Shown here: piece by piece, positions 46,242 to 59,224 of the stretch
Layout: the number at the start of each line of letters is the position of its first letter
Position numbering within the stretch: the stretch's first letter is position 1
Assembly (NCBI RefSeq): GCF_000203795.2
Contig: NW_006281099.1
Span: forward strand, 3,684,532-3,748,531
Direction of reading: 5' to 3'
Origin: Batrachochytrium dendrobatidis JAM81
Lineage: Eukaryota > Chytridiomycota > Chytridiomycetes > Rhizophydiales
Length of the DNA stretch: 64,000 bases
Translations under genes and position numbers: made by a program
Notes under the pieces: generated by a model
What the model was told of the DNA's origin: nothing
Seen by the model: the letters and a program-made list of their open reading frames with translations, nothing else
Databases searched by the model: none

Positions 46242-49200
46242 ATGACTGGAGCAACCCAACAGCCAGATATATTATCTACCAACATTCCTTCAAACATGAG
46301 CAGTTTACCAATCACAAAAACACCTTCAATTCAACTGCAAACCCTTCATCGACCCACACTATCTATGCAGTCTCGTCCGAAATGGCACTCGGACGATGAC
46401 AAATTTCAAACGCTTTGTCATCGCTTAGCTCAACTCTCTTATCCACATCATTTGGATCCAAGTAGCATGGAGCTAGTTCAGCATCTTCTTTCAGATCTTC
46501 TTCAAACGACAGAGACTGCTAGATCCTTGCAAAATCAACTCGATCTTACTACAAGAGAAGTCCAGGCCACCACAGACCAGATTCAACCCCTACGAAGAGA
46601 GATATCTCGTTTGACGAATGAAAACAATCATTTACATTTGGATTTGATTCGCATGGCCGATGAGAGGGATGCAAGGGCAAAGCGTGCTGCTGATAATATA
46701 AGAAAGGCCGATTCTCAAACTGCCGATCTAAGATTCATGTCTTGTCAGTATCAGGCTCGTGTCGTAGAGGAGCAGCGCAAAGTCGAAGATGCTAGAACCA
46801 AGGTTGAAAGTGTTTTTGGTCGAATTGGACTAACCCAGTCCGCTAAACTTGGCCAAGGTGGTGGAAAAAGCAAAGGCAATGAAACCAAGACTGAAAAAAT
46901 GTTTCAAAGATTACAAAAGATTGATATTGAAACTGGATTGGGTATGGTTTACATCATGTCGGAATGGCTTATACTGTATATCTACGCGATTCATATTGAT
47001 TTTTTTGATTTTGTTAGAGCCATTGGATACTACTACTGTGGCTGCGTTTGCTAGACCCGACCCGGTAATTGGAGACATGGTCCGTCTTGCTGAAGGACAG
47101 ATTTCAGCACTCCAAGAATCAAACAAAGAAATGCAGTCTAAAAATCTTGATTTGGAAAACGAGGTATTCGCCAGTAATGATCCTAACCATGTGTTATAGA
47201 TTACTATAAAATCATGTATACTAGCTTAAATTAACATGAACGACTGCTATTCTATTTAGATTCAAATTACCCGAGAGCAGCTTGCTAAACGAGAGCGAGA
47301 GATTCAAAGACTTGGAGCACAACTTGAAGTGTCTCGTTCACAGCAGTTTGGTGCACCACAAAACATCTCAACAGTCCCGCTTTCCAACACCACAAAAAGC
47401 ACATCTCAATCATCACCGGCTCGCCGTGGCACATCATACACAGCAGGAATAGTAGATATAGAAACGGCCAAAGACCGCATCGAACAACTTGAAATTCAAA
47501 TCGAGTATTTGCAAGAACATATCGACACGCTAGAAAAAGAACTATCTCAAGCTGGGGTTGAACGTGATGTTGTTCAAGCAGCAATCATTAATGAGCGCGA
47601 CCATCTTCGCGAGGATTTAAAAGAAGAACAAGAAAAAACAAAGGGGCTGATGGAAAACTTGACGCAATTGGAGCGAATGGTAAATGAGCTAGATGTATCA
47701 AGAGCTACCACACCGGCAGGAAAATTAGGATCTCAACCGGTTGTAAAGCATTTGAAACAGATTTCAGAGTTGAAAGATACATTGAAAACCACTCAGCAAA
47801 AACTGGATCGTACTACGTCGAGACTAAATACAGTGATTCATGAGAGGCAAAAGTTATCACATCAAATTGAGAGTTTGAAAAAAAATGAAAATAATAATCA
47901 TACAAACTCTGGAGACAAGAAACTTGCTGATACTCACGAAAAAACTCAAAGTTTCAAGTCAAAGCTACCCAAAGCATCTTCTTCTGAAAATGAAAACAGC
48001 AAAGTCAGTGAACTTGAACTCAAACTGATAAATCTTCAAGCCCAACTAGATCAACTCACTTGTGTTCAAGATAAACTTGATACGTCTCAAGAGAAACTAG
48101 ACAAACTGGAAAAGAAATTGTCAGATATTCAACACGACCGCGCGGATGCAGTATCCAAGTTGAGTCTGGTTACAGAAAAACTGGCACACTCTGAACAATT
48201 TTGCTCCAAGATTTTGGATGATCAACGTATAGTTTTGGATGATTTAACCAACACTAAAAGGGAACGAGACGATCTCCTGCAGGCACTAGAAAGTTTTGGA
48301 TCCCAGGTTACAGAATTGCATGATCGTATACAGGCCATCACTGCCGATAGAGACAACATGACTCAGCTTTACACTCAAGTCAATCAGGAGATACAGCGAC
48401 TACGAGCGCACAAGTGCAATAGCGTATCCACACCACGAGTACCATTAATTGAAACTCAGGCGGCTAAATCCGAGTTACAGCATGGCGCAGAATCTGAATC
48501 TCCTGGTGATACCAAGCATGAGGGAAATGGCCCACCTTCTTTGGCAGAATCAACAGCTACCAAGCTTCAGATTGCTCAATTAGAAGCTGAGATTGTCAAA
48601 TTGCAACAGGATCTGGAAGCCACAGTTGTTCGACAAAAGGAAACAGGCGAGGCAGCCACTGAGACTATCTCTCAACTCAAGGTGGAAGTTTCTCGACTCA
48701 AATCATCTCTTGAATCTTCCGAGCAATCCAAATCTCTTCTTGAATCTGAAATGTCGTCACTTCAATTTAAACTTACAGATTTGGGTAATGAGAAAGTAAC
48801 TGCAGTGCAAGACCTTGAGCAAATGCGTGTCCATGTATCTCGGCTTGAAATGGATCATGAAAAAGATCAATTTGTTATACGCGACATTAAATCAAAACTA
48901 TCCCAGACAGAAGCCACGATTACCAGTTTAAACGGACAACTGGAACAGTTACGATTGGAGCGAGTCACAACAGAAAAATTACTAGCTGATCAAATGAAAC
49001 TTATAGCTGATATTGATCAGGAGCGAGACGGGTTTCAAAGTGATTTGGATAAAAAGGCCGAATTGATCATGACATTGACTGGTCAGTTGCATCAGATACG
49101 AAATGATGCTGTGAAGATGACAACAGAACTAGTAGATGCGCGCGAGCAGTTGGATACAACCTTGCAAAATTTGAATCAGCAAGATCGCGAACTAAATAGT

Positions 49201-50928
49201 TTGCAGCGACAGTTGGAGCAAACCGGGCAGGAGAGGGACTATTTTCAAAACATGACACAACGGCATGTAGATGAAGCAAGAAATTTAGGATCTGATTTGG
49301 CTGCTGTTACACGGGAAAATCAGGTGTTGAATGCCGAATTAGTTGAAGCAAGTACTGAGCGTGACCGATACAAGGCCGATGTCACTGAATGTGATCGACA
49401 GCTTCGGTATCTTGATGAGCTTATTCGAGGAAAAGATCAAGAAAAGGACCAACTCATGGTATCTTATCGTAAACTGATTAGCGAGCATGAGCGATTAGAT
49501 ATAGCCATGCAGACAGCGAGTGAAGAAGGCAATCATGTCAAAATGGAGGTGATTATGCGCGATAAGCGTGTCCAACAGCTGCAAAAATCCATGGATGAAA
49601 TGAGTCTTCAGCTCAACCAGTATAAAATTGATTTGGGAGCTTTTGAAAAACAGTGTAATAATATGGGAAGAACATTAGCAACTTCAGAGCGTACAGTGAA
49701 GCATTTGGAAAGTGAGCGAGCGAGGTTGAATCGAGATATTGCTGCTGCAAGAGATTTGACGCATACGTTTGAAAGACAGAGTATGGAAATGCAGGCTCAG
49801 CTTCAAGCTACTACATTGGAGAATGATCGTTTGATGCGCACCATAGAACGGATGAACAGCGAATCTGATGCCCTTGTTAGCAAGATGAGTGCCGAGGTCA
49901 GTCTTTGTTATATTGTATTCGTATATTGACTGATTTGTTTAAATGTCAGTTTACTAATCGATTTCTGAACAATTAAACTAGAAATCTAAAGCAGAGCGTT
50001 TGGAGCAAATTGCTGCAAATGAGCGAACCCACAAAATGCAGATGGAGCGGTCACTTATGGTAAATGATCATTTTTAATAGTTTTGAACATGTTTTTGAAA
50101 TCCACGCAATGCCAAAGCGTTAAATTTTGCTTTCTAGGACATGCATGCTGCTAAAGGTTCTCAGTCCGAAATCGTACAACACACCAATGCCCAACAGCTT
50201 GCTACTATTGCCATGCTTACAAAAGAGGCCACTCAAGCACAGGATGAAATCAAGGTTCTTAAATCGAGGGTCGATAGTCTCGAGAGCCATCTGCGTGAAC
50301 AGAGTGCAGGTATGTTATTTGTCTTTATTATAGCAATATCTTTGAACATTTTTGGATGATTTGATTTAAATGTTAAATATCCATTTTTATTAGCTCTTGC
50401 TGCTTCAGAAAAAGACATTACTTTTTACAAGGAAATGGTAATGGATCTACAGAAACAAGTGGAAGAGAAAAAAGAGCAGTTGCGTGAAATTGTTCAACTA
50501 CGCCAAGAAACCGCTCAGGTATCTAAACTACCACACATGCGTCCTTCATTGAGTGATGCTGTCTGCTTACCAACCACTTGCTAACTGCTTTTTGGAATAT
50601 ATATCATGAATAACGGCAGATTATTACATCGCCTTTAATACAAAAATCAACAGATCCATTTGATCAGCGTGTGGCTCAAGAGATTCTATCAGCCAAGATT
50701 GCCCAAAGCAAGTATGAGAAACAGATAGCACGACGAGCGATGCAGCATGAAGCGTCAGAACTTGATCGTAGGCTTGGAGAATCAACTCTACCGACAATCA
50801 TTGACCCGAGTATTTCATCTGTAGAATCCTCGGGTAATCTTAGCTCATTGACTAGAGATACTAGTGATGAGGCGGATAGTTTAGAAGCGGATGGTAGAGT
50901 TGCACTTTTTAAAAAACTTGATGTTTAA
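46242..50928 (+). CDS. CEP135-like centriole/basal body coiled-coil protein
   Basis: CEP135/Bld10 proteins link the centriole cartwheel to microtubules. Seven exons: 46242-46941, 47018-47163, 47260-49896, 49982-50059, 50138-50309, 50394-50518, 50620-50928; 1388 residues. The conserved N-terminus is present (FQTLCHRLAQLSYPHHL, EISRLTNENNHLHLDLIRM, ADLRFMSCQYQ, then DPVIGDMVRLAEGQISALQE). Nearly all the rest is heptad coiled coil rich in Glu, Gln, Leu. The C-terminal third has the CEP135/TSGA10 block DLAAVTRENQVLNAELVEAS. This fits an organism with flagellated zoospores. Other long coiled-coil proteins could be confused with the middle part, but the N-terminus is specific. Confidence 0.87.
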
Positions 50929-51459
50929 AAGGGACTTTTTAAACGATTGATTAATCAAGATTGTATCTGTGAATTGTATCAGTGCTTGCATCTGCATGGA
51001 AACCAAGCACAAATGCCTTTGGAGCAGTAATAGACTCTCCACGAACATCGCGCAACAAGACAGACGAGTTTACTCGAACACCGACCAACAATCAGTCGCG
51101 AATCAATAATATTGTATTAATGGACGCAGCTACGCAGGTAAACTTTGATTAAAATATGCTATAAAAGTAGATCAAGACAGCCAACTTACATGGTTTTGGT
51201 TATGACATTACAGTTGGAAAGACAATCCCGATCTAGTTGAATGAATTTAAACCTGAATAATAATATGAATGGACTCGACAGATGAAACTTGTTTAGCATA
51301 CAATAAAATAATCCGTCTTTTGGGTTGCTGAAATCCTCCCTCTATATAGCCAAATGTCGAGTCGTTTGACTTTTCCCTTTACAGCTGGCGACAAAGGGTG
51401 ACGAACGGCCGTTGAAGGATTCACTCACTAGCAACAACGAATACTGTACTCATCGCACT
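50929..51459. other. Intergenic, upstream of V-ATPase subunit c
   Basis: 531 bp with the promoter of the next gene. Short inverted or direct matches only; no ORF with a recognisable family and no RNA seen. Confidence 0.4.
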
Positions 51460-52354
51460 ATGGCTTCTACAGGAAACGTCACTATGCAACTAGCACTTCC
51501 TCCTTTGGGCGGAGAAGCCTGTCCGTATTTTGCCCCTTTCTTGGGCCTTGCTGGAGCTGCCAGTGCCATGATGCTTTCAGCTGCTGGAGCTGCTTTTGGA
51601 ACTGCAAAGTCTGGGATTGGAATTGCTGGCATTGGCCAAGTGAAGCCTGACCTGTATGTATTTTCATCCTGACTGGCTTTACTGAGCAGGAGATTACTGC
51701 AGTAACACTGGTGATGACTACATCACCCTTGTTAACACCATTGCAGTGTCCAGCTTCAATCCTGCTGTCTTGGGAGTCGCATGTGTTACCAGTAATCCAC
51801 ACCACAAATACTAACAGTTCTGTTGCTATCATGTATTCAATATAAATGCTCGGCTCATGATATTATCTGCCATCTACTGTGCGCGACTTGAACGACTCTT
51901 GGATGAATGTTTCAATACCATTTGGAAATCCTTTCGATAATAGCATGATGAAATCGCTGATTCCCATTATTATGGCTGGTAAGCTACCAGTTGGGTTGGT
52001 TTTTACAATACTTTTAAACTTATATCCTTCTATCATTGCAATCATATAGGTATCATTGGCGTATATGGTCTTGTAGTTTCTGTTTTGATTGCAAACAACA
52101 TGGACCCTACCAAACCCTACTCTCTTTTTGCTGGATTTGTTCATCTTGGTGCTGGTCTTTCTACTGGATTTTCCGGTATTGGTGCTGGTTACGCGATTGG
52201 ACTCGTTGGTGATGCAGGCGTTAGATCTTATTTGTATCAATCGAGGATGTTTGTGGGTATGGTTCTAGTGCTCATTTTTGCAGAGGTTCTAGGTTTGTAT
52301 GGGTTGATCGTTAGTCTGATTTTAAATACAAAAGCGTCGGGAACATGCACTTGA
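51460..52354 (+). CDS. VMA3: V-type ATPase proteolipid subunit c
   Basis: Forms the proton-carrying ring of the vacuolar ATPase. Three exons: 51460-51653, 51944-51978, 52050-52354; 177 residues with four membrane helices. Exon 1 holds helix 1 and 2 ([20 protein letters not shown], then the [13 protein letters not shown] loop and KPDL). The tiny 35-nt exon 2 gives [12 protein letters not shown]. Exon 3 gives [11 protein letters not shown], the [20 protein letters not shown] segment and the proton-binding glutamate in [12 protein letters not shown]. Length is slightly above the usual 160 because of both ends. The first intron, 290 nt, is the longest of this gene. Subunit c' (Vma11 type) is an alternative name. 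Confidence 0.94.
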
Positions 52355-52482
52355 AAGCAGTCAATTTATTCTTGAATTGCTTTGCCGAGAATAAACCCTT
52401 TCACTCAATCACTTGTTTTAAACTATTTTTAATCATTGCCATGTCGGTAATTATACTTTACATGACTTACACCATTATGAGT

Positions 52483-54969
52483 TTATTCGGTCGTATCCTC
52501 ATTGATACCTCCATTCTCTCCTGCCTCTGTTCTAGTTGGTAATGGCGGCTGTTCAGCTCCAAGAGACATGACAAGACGCATCACTGTGGTTTTTTCCTCT
52601 TGGATATCCAGTGTTTTGGTATCAGCCTCATCATTACCATCTCCAAGATTATCAGCATACTCTATAAATGTATCAGTATAGTTGAATCCATTCATCCAAA
52701 CAGTATGCTGAATCAACCACTCACCTTTCAGAATATTCTGTATGGATTCAATATCCACTTCACCGCCAAATACAATCTCTCGAACTTCGTAACTCTCCTC
52801 GCAAGCATATGCCAAAATCAGTGCAATCAATTGCAAGGTAAACAATCCTCCACCAAGTCGGTCCAAATACGCCATGGCATCATCTTGGACCATCATATCT
52901 CCATCCTCTTCCAACTCATCTTTGGCACGTTGACGTCGCTCAGCAATATGTGCATCAACTGTTTTGACTAGTGCCGTGTACGTTTGATACAAAGCCATAA
53001 ACTTTCTTGTCTTTTCAAAGTCAGACTCGATGAGTTTAAAAAGAAGTCGGTCACGGAGATCGTCTCTTTTTATCGATCTAAACAGTGATGCAATAATGGA
53101 TATTATATGCTCTAAAAAAAGTTAAAGCATATGAAGACACTTGGAAAACTATATTCATGATTGCAGTAAAGCATTGGTAAACATACCTTCATCTTCGCGT
53201 CGAGAATAGTCTTCGTACATTTTCTTGTATTTTTTGGCACCCTTTTCCATAAAGATTTTAAACAGAGTTTTGAGACCAAAGGCTTCGATTAGATGTGTGG
53301 ATGCAACAATCGACGCATGTTCAGATGGGTTGTCTTGATCAGTATTATCCTCCTTCAATGTAGCATCGGCATCCAAAGGAATATCACGGAGCAACAAGTG
53401 ATCAATAACCTTGACAGCCCTCATGCGTGACATTTTCCCGTTCTTGATCATAATTAACATGAGCTCAATGCCTTCAGACTTCAAAAAGTCCATCTTTCCC
53501 TTGAAAAGATCCAGACACAGACACAGGGTGTCAAATACGTTTTCCATGAATTCAATTTCGTCTGAATCGGCAGGATCCTTACGACGGTAAGGAGAGATTA
53601 CACGAAGAAGAGTGTCCATGCCAGTCAAGGCTATTACGCGACAGCGATTGGCTTGACTTGTCTGCAAAAGAATGGTAAGGATCTCAGAGGCATACTGGCG
53701 AATGGAGTCAAATGCAGTCTTTTGTGATATGCGAGCCAAAAGCCAGGGAAGAATATTGGTGGAAGTGACGACCTTTTCAGAAAGCTGTGGATCAATAGCT
53801 ACAAAGTTTTCGATTACACCTGTAATTAAATGTAAGAAAGGGTTGATTAGAGTTGCCAAATTGCGTGTATAAACACCAAGTCTCAATAGAACCAATTATT
53901 ATCACACCAACGTACTAAGTGTGTTGAAGATGCCTTGTTTGTCATCGGTACGACTCTCATCCAATCTATTCAAATTCTGCACAAGCAAGGGAAATGCATC
54001 ATGCTCCACCTATTTCAATCCCAAACCATGCATTAGTCAAGAACCTTGCTGGAATAGACTCGACAACCGCGATTAGAAAACTAAAATACACTTTACAGCA
54101 AGATGAAACGTACCAATGCATGAACCAGCATTTCCATGCCTTCCTCTCCACTGCCAGACGTTTTTCCAGCCAAATCTTCATCGGTGAGCTCATCAATCAA
54201 TTCCAAAGCTGCAATGGCAATATCGGTGTTTTCATGCGACACCAGAGCCAAAATGGACTGATGTGTTCCCAGATCCAGCATCGCAGGATAGAGTTCTGGA
54301 ACAGAACTAATAGTAGTCATGGTCTTGATTTCTTCTACAAGATCTGCTTCGGAATCCAAATACTTGAGTGGATCGTCTGCATGCTTGATACGCTGTGACT
54401 GGTTTTTTGAAATGGATTTTTCAAATCTGAGCAGAATGCGTTTGAGGAGGGCCAGATCTATCACTGATGGAAGCTGATCAATACACAACATGTTGATGAG
54501 TCTGGACTGTGGCTAATAGGCACTGACAGGTTGACATGTATAATGTAGATGAATTCAATAGCAATACCTCTTGTCCGGCATCGACGAGATCCTGCAATCT
54601 TTTGTGTTGCTGTTGCGCAGTGTCCGCTCTGTCATCATCCAGATGCGAGGTGGACGCAGAAGCACTGCTGGCTGAGATGGTCTTTCTTGACGATCCATTT
54701 CCAGTACCCCAGCGAGTATGAAACTCTTCGTCAGTGGATTCTCTGATTTCAACATGATTGTCATGATGGCCGGTTTTAGCTCGTTTTGCCATGGACGATG
54801 CAGTCATAGACGAACCATTGCTTGTCGGTTGTTTTCGTTTATCGGATTGTCCGACAGCGCTACTTGAAGTCTAACAGAATCAACAGCAATAATGAACACA
54901 AGCATGCATTGATTACGTTGATAATTGACACTTGTTCATGCACACCTTAAAAACCTCGTCAATATCCAT
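52483..54969 (-). CDS. CTNNBL1: Beta-catenin-like protein 1, spliceosome associated
   Basis: Armadillo-like helical repeat protein bound to the CDC5L/Prp19 complex. Six exons (minus): 54969-54946, 54870-54568, 54473-54114, 54009-53916, 53819-53187, 53111-52483; 680 residues. The first exon encodes only MDIDEVFK. A disordered Ser-rich N-terminus with basic KRAKTGHH leads into repeats. Landmarks: KHADDPLKYLDSEADL, ELYPAMLDLGTHQSIL, LIDELTDEDL, VEHDAFPLLVQNLNRLDE, VVTSTNILPWLLARI, and GIELMLIMIKNGKMSRMRAV. For exon 3 the acceptor GATCAG was preferred; a second in-frame acceptor (CTATTAG) would add about 13 residues. It diverges from the MFS gene with 178 bp between starts. Confidence 0.95.
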
Positions 54970-55147
54970 AACGAACTGTCAAGATTATTAGAAACTGAAG
55001 GTTGAATCGCACTGAGGATGATTCCAACTGCAATCCTTGAGTGTTGAAAGGTTGATTTATTCTTCCAAACCGAAACACTTGGTTTTGCAACGAGATATTC
55101 AACTCGTATTTTGCAAGGATTTCTTGGAATATTTGCAATAGTTTAGC
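54970..55147. promoter_or_regulatory. CTNNBL1-MFS bidirectional promoter
   Basis: 178 bp between divergent start codons; no TATA box or repeated motif stands out. Confidence 0.5.
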
Positions 55148-57135
55148 ATGAGTGTGACTGAGCAATCTTCGCTCTTGTCATCGACTCGCTTGGATTCTGC
55201 ATTTCTACAGAATCCATCCGAAACCATCGAGTCTCGGTCTTTGTTGGATCAATTATTAAATGATATTGGATACGGCAAGTATCAGAACATGTTGCTGTTT
55301 TTTGTAAGTCTTTATCGTGCAATCCATCATCAGTTGATGTTGTCAGTATTGGAATCATGTTGACAACTCTTTCATAAAGTGCGGACTTGGATGGATGACA
55401 GATTGCATGTGGTTACAAGGTTGTTGTTGTTATGATTTGTTTTCAAATCTGTCGTGATTGACTGCTAATATTGATGTTCTAGCAATTGTGTTGGTCTTGC
55501 CTCAAGTGCAAAAAGCTTATGGTTTGAATGCTGCAACTGCAGGAATTATGCTGTCGTGTACATTCCTCGGAATGTTGATTGGTAAGATTATTATAAATAA
55601 TTGACTCAATCATCAACTATTATGCTCAGTGCAATGTCTTGTCTGTGTGATAGGTGCGTTGATATGGGGTGAAGTGAGCGACAGATATGGCCGAAAATGG
55701 CCATTTGCCAATATGCTTTTTGTAACAATACTTTGCGGCTTGCTGTCCTTTACAGCAACCACTGATTTTCCTTTGCTCTGTCTTGCCATCACTGGTGTCG
55801 GTATTGGCGTCGGTGGTCATACCGCCGTGGATTCTTGCATGTTTTTAGAATTCTGCCCTTCTAGTATGCATCATCGAATGATGCTGTTGACTGTGTTTTT
55901 CTCATTTGGAACCATGTTTTCTGCTGCCGTCACCTTGTTGGTCGTTGTAATGTTTCAGAATTATGAGTTTTTATCGGTTTTCGAGCCTTGGAGAGTAATT
56001 TTAGGTGTCGTAACTATTGGATCGTTGATCATTCAGGTGGTTTATTGCTTGACTTGCAGTTTAGTTATCATCGCGTGGCCATGACTACTCGTGGATTTCT
56101 AGATCAATGTAAACTGGATACTTGTTAATTATCAATGTTTTGAAATCCTAATAGGTGTGCCGACATACCTTTATTACACTTCAAGAAACTCCAAAGTTTC
56201 TTTTAGAAAAGGGGCATAAAGATAAACTATATCAAGTGCTGAACCATCTTATCAAGCAAAATAACTCACTACATGTGCCCATTTCCTTGCAGGATATTGA
56301 TCAACTCATCCTGACACGAGAAGAATCCAATCCTACTCATTCTACTATAGTGGGTAGTCACGCATATGTTTCCACTGAATCAGACACCGAAATCATCGAG
56401 GAACAACATTCAACTGTGGGAATTCGACACATTTCCAGACTCGATTCCCCATCCATGTTTGATACATACCGTATACGAACGACACTGCTTCTTGGAGCCA
56501 TTTGGATCCTAATTAGTTTAGGGTTTACCATGTTCAATGCGTTTATACCTGCTTTTATGGAGGGCAAACATCCCGACTTGAACCAAATGGTATCTACTAC
56601 TGAACCACTCAAATCAGAAATACAGATCTATATCGATTGTATGGTGTACGCGAGTTCATCCATTCCAGCTGTAGTCATTGCTTTATATCTAGTCTCGTCT
56701 CCTATTTTTCAAATGCGCGGAACACTAGCCATGTCGTGTATGGTATCTGCAGGTGCCTTGTGTCTATTTATATATGTTCAAGGACACCATGCATCAGTGC
56801 TTTTATCTAGCTCATTGATCAATATAGCATCAGCTGTTGTCTATGGTGTGCTGTACGCATTTACCCCAGCTGTCTATCCTACAAGTATCCGCGCTAGAGT
56901 GACTGGTTTATTTAATGCTCTAGGAAGAATGTAAGTACAATGATTCAAATTATATCAAAGCTTTGGGTTTAGCCGCTTAACTCGTTTTTGTAGTATTGGA
57001 ATTATTGCACCAGTGCTTTCGGGTGCGTTTCTGTCCATGGAGTTTGATATTCCAATATATGTGTGTGCAGCAGCAATATTCCTGGCGGCTCTATGTGCCA
57101 TCTTGCTTCCTTTTGAAAAAGATGCAACTGCCTGA
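55148..57135 (+). CDS. MFS transporter, SV2/sugar-porter-like
   Basis: Twelve-helix secondary carrier, substrate unknown. Six exons: 55148-55303, 55380-55419, 55483-55581, 55654-56036, 56155-56930, 56994-57135; 531 residues. The MFS signature between helices 2 and 3 is intact (GEVSDRYGRKWPF), and helix 5 to 6 ends with LQETPKFLLEKGH, the sugar/SV2-type PESPRFLL position. A long cytosolic loop (about 270-320) follows, and the C-terminal half has YPTSIRARVTGLFNALGR. The N-terminus has EQSSLL, an acidic dileucine signal that could send it to endosome or vacuole. Similar proteins are annotated as SVOP or niacin/organic ion carriers; I cannot pick between them. Confidence 0.88.
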
Positions 57136-57533
57136 TATCCATGGTTTTTGATACAATAAATATCATGTTGAAATACAAGCCAAGCCTCTTTAGAGTATTC
57201 TGGAAAGTGTAAATCTTGCAATCTAGGAAATAGTGCGTTAACCCGTCATGCTTCGAGTCGCAATATCTTGCTAAATTGACTACTACCAATCAAGTGCTCA
57301 AAAGTAAAAAAATTGATATATCCATTGCACTTTTAGTACTAAACTATTTTTGTATTCACTCTTTGAATGAGCAATGCTCAGCATTAGCTCGGTTAAAATG
57401 GCTTGACTAGTTATACTATAACGCTGCATATACTCTATGAATCCAGATTGGCTTAAAAAAGATGGGTTTAATTCAATACAGCCATACGCAAATACCAAAC
57501 CTTGATGTCAAGACAAATATCCAACAGTTTCCA
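57136..57533. other. Convergent 3' ends, MFS and gamma-SNAP
   Basis: About 400 bp of AT-rich DNA between two convergent genes; no feature beyond the 3' regions. Confidence 0.4.
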
Positions 57534-59088
57534 TCAAAGGAATCCTTCTTCCTCAACTTCATCTTGTAGATTACGGAGATCTTGAGCACCAGACGCGTGT
57601 TCGTTATTGTTTCCTTCATTGGACGCAAAGTGACCACCTTGAGGAGCAGCTTGACTGAGATCAGTCACGACGTTTTTGAAAAGTTTTCCAACATCGTTGT
57701 CCAAGAACCGAATGGCAGGAGATCGCTGCATGCCTTCAAAAATCCCAGTATCTCCCGTTTGACATGCTGTCAGTAGATCCTGTGTAACCTGGCCTTCCTC
57801 AGTTTGCTCAAACCTATTATTCCTGTATGTTTCAACGCCATATAGGGTCAACTAGTTAAACATCTCGGCTGTCTTATAGCATCCAGTATATTCTGAAACT
57901 TACTTTTGCAAAGACATTTCATATTGCCGCTGTGCAGCAGATTGATCACCCTTTGAAAGAAATAGAATCACATTGGTGAGTGCTTGACGGTTATATAGCG
58001 GCTGGTTGTCTATCTTAAGATATGCGCTTTCCAGTCGGATGGAAAGTGCAATAGCCTGATCAAGCCTGTATACACGATATCAGTCCATCACAAACAATAC
58101 AAGTTAAATTGCGCAATATCAAGACAAGTGATTGACAAGTGATCTTGGACACATCAAAAATAGGTTAAATGAAAAACCTACTTGGAGGATCGTAGACAAA
58201 ATCCAATGGCACGTTTGAACGTATCCACACCGAATCTAAGTCGATCTTCCTCTTCATACAATGTACACGACTCGGTATAGTACTCGATTGCCTTGCTTGC
58301 ATCCACCGTTTCAAACGCCCTAACATAGTGAATCACCACAACCAAAAGCTTAATATCAAAATAAAATAGGCTTTCATAGTACACATACATGGTAGAGGCA
58401 CACACAGTGAATCAGTGATCAAGCTTACTTGGCAGCCTTTTCAAGCATCTCGCCTGCTCGATCTGGAGACCCTTGCACAAGAAAATATTGACTAGCTTGC
58501 TGGTACACTGTGCCAGCTCGTTGAGGATCATTCATGTTCTGAGAAAGGACATTGGCAGCAGTTTCCAAAGCCTTGGCAGCAAGAAACATTCTACATTTGA
58601 ATTGAGTTTAGTGTTCCATTGAGGGTCTTGCCCTTGACAGTCGTATTCACGTAACATGAAACACTACATAGAGACTCTTGAAAATCTATGCTTACGAGTT
58701 TAGATTGCGATGGCATTCTGCAGCCTGTTGAAGAGCCTCTGCAGCCCTTGCGTACTGTCGGTCGTTTCTGTAGAGGTTGGCTAGTAAGAGTTGAATAGAA
58801 TGAGTTAGTTGAAATGCTCACTAGTCTGCTTGATCATCAAACAGGTCTTGGACTCATGCATGACAGTCCATATTGTAAACCACTGCAACCAAGCCATGCA
58901 GTCATATATACAAATTGGTCTGCTGGACATCAACTGATGTCAACATGCTATGACAGATGCGAGTACAACACACCAGCCTGTTCAAAGCTGTTTAGGGCAT
59001 CGTCATAGTCAGGTTTAGCCTTTCCAAAGAAGGAAGTCTTTGTTAGAGCCTTTGCTCCATCCTTCATCAAATCATCAGCCTCTCCCAT
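57534..59088 (-). CDS. NAPG: Gamma-SNAP, NSF attachment protein
   Basis: Adapter that helps NSF take apart SNARE complexes after membrane fusion. Six exons (minus): 59088-58974, 58780-58696, 58590-58429, 58319-58182, 58065-57904, 57822-57534; 316 residues, the family length. TPR-like helical repeats run through most of it: ARAAEALQQAAECHRNLN, MFLAAKALETAANVL, SPDRAGEMLEKAAKAFE, KAIEYYTESCTLYEEEDRLR, then DNQPLYNRQALTNVI and the C-terminal SPAIRFLDNDVGKLF. The last segment and the RFG..TFKRA part favour gamma over alpha-SNAP. Intron 2 (58591-58695) contains a foldback relic of the dispersed repeat motif. Confidence 0.92.
58599..58666. repeat. Repeat-motif foldback inside a gamma-SNAP intron
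   Basis: Reads AGTGTTCCATTGAG, a short spacer, then GACAGTCGTATTCACGTAAC and ATGAAACACT. The forward motif is complete; the reverse one keeps only its inner 11 bases. This nearly fills a 105-nt intron, and both splice sites lie just outside it, so it may be the remnant of an insertion tolerated, or turned into an intron. Confidence 0.6.
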
Positions 59089-59224
59089 GGTTGTGTTGGG
59101 TTGGACAAGGGATAAACTTTTAGATTCTCAATGTATTGGCAGCAGTTTGATCTTGAATCCACACTGATCTCGACTCTTTTACATCTTCATCATTCCAATC
59201 CTAGTCGATATAAACTACTTGTTT

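Noticed and set aside
47285..47584. Antisense ORF in the CEP135-like gene
   Set aside because: Shadow of a coiled-coil coding frame; no family signal.
51482..51832. Antisense ORF over the V-ATPase subunit c gene
   Set aside because: A shadow of the strongly biased proteolipid codons on the other strand running into its intron.
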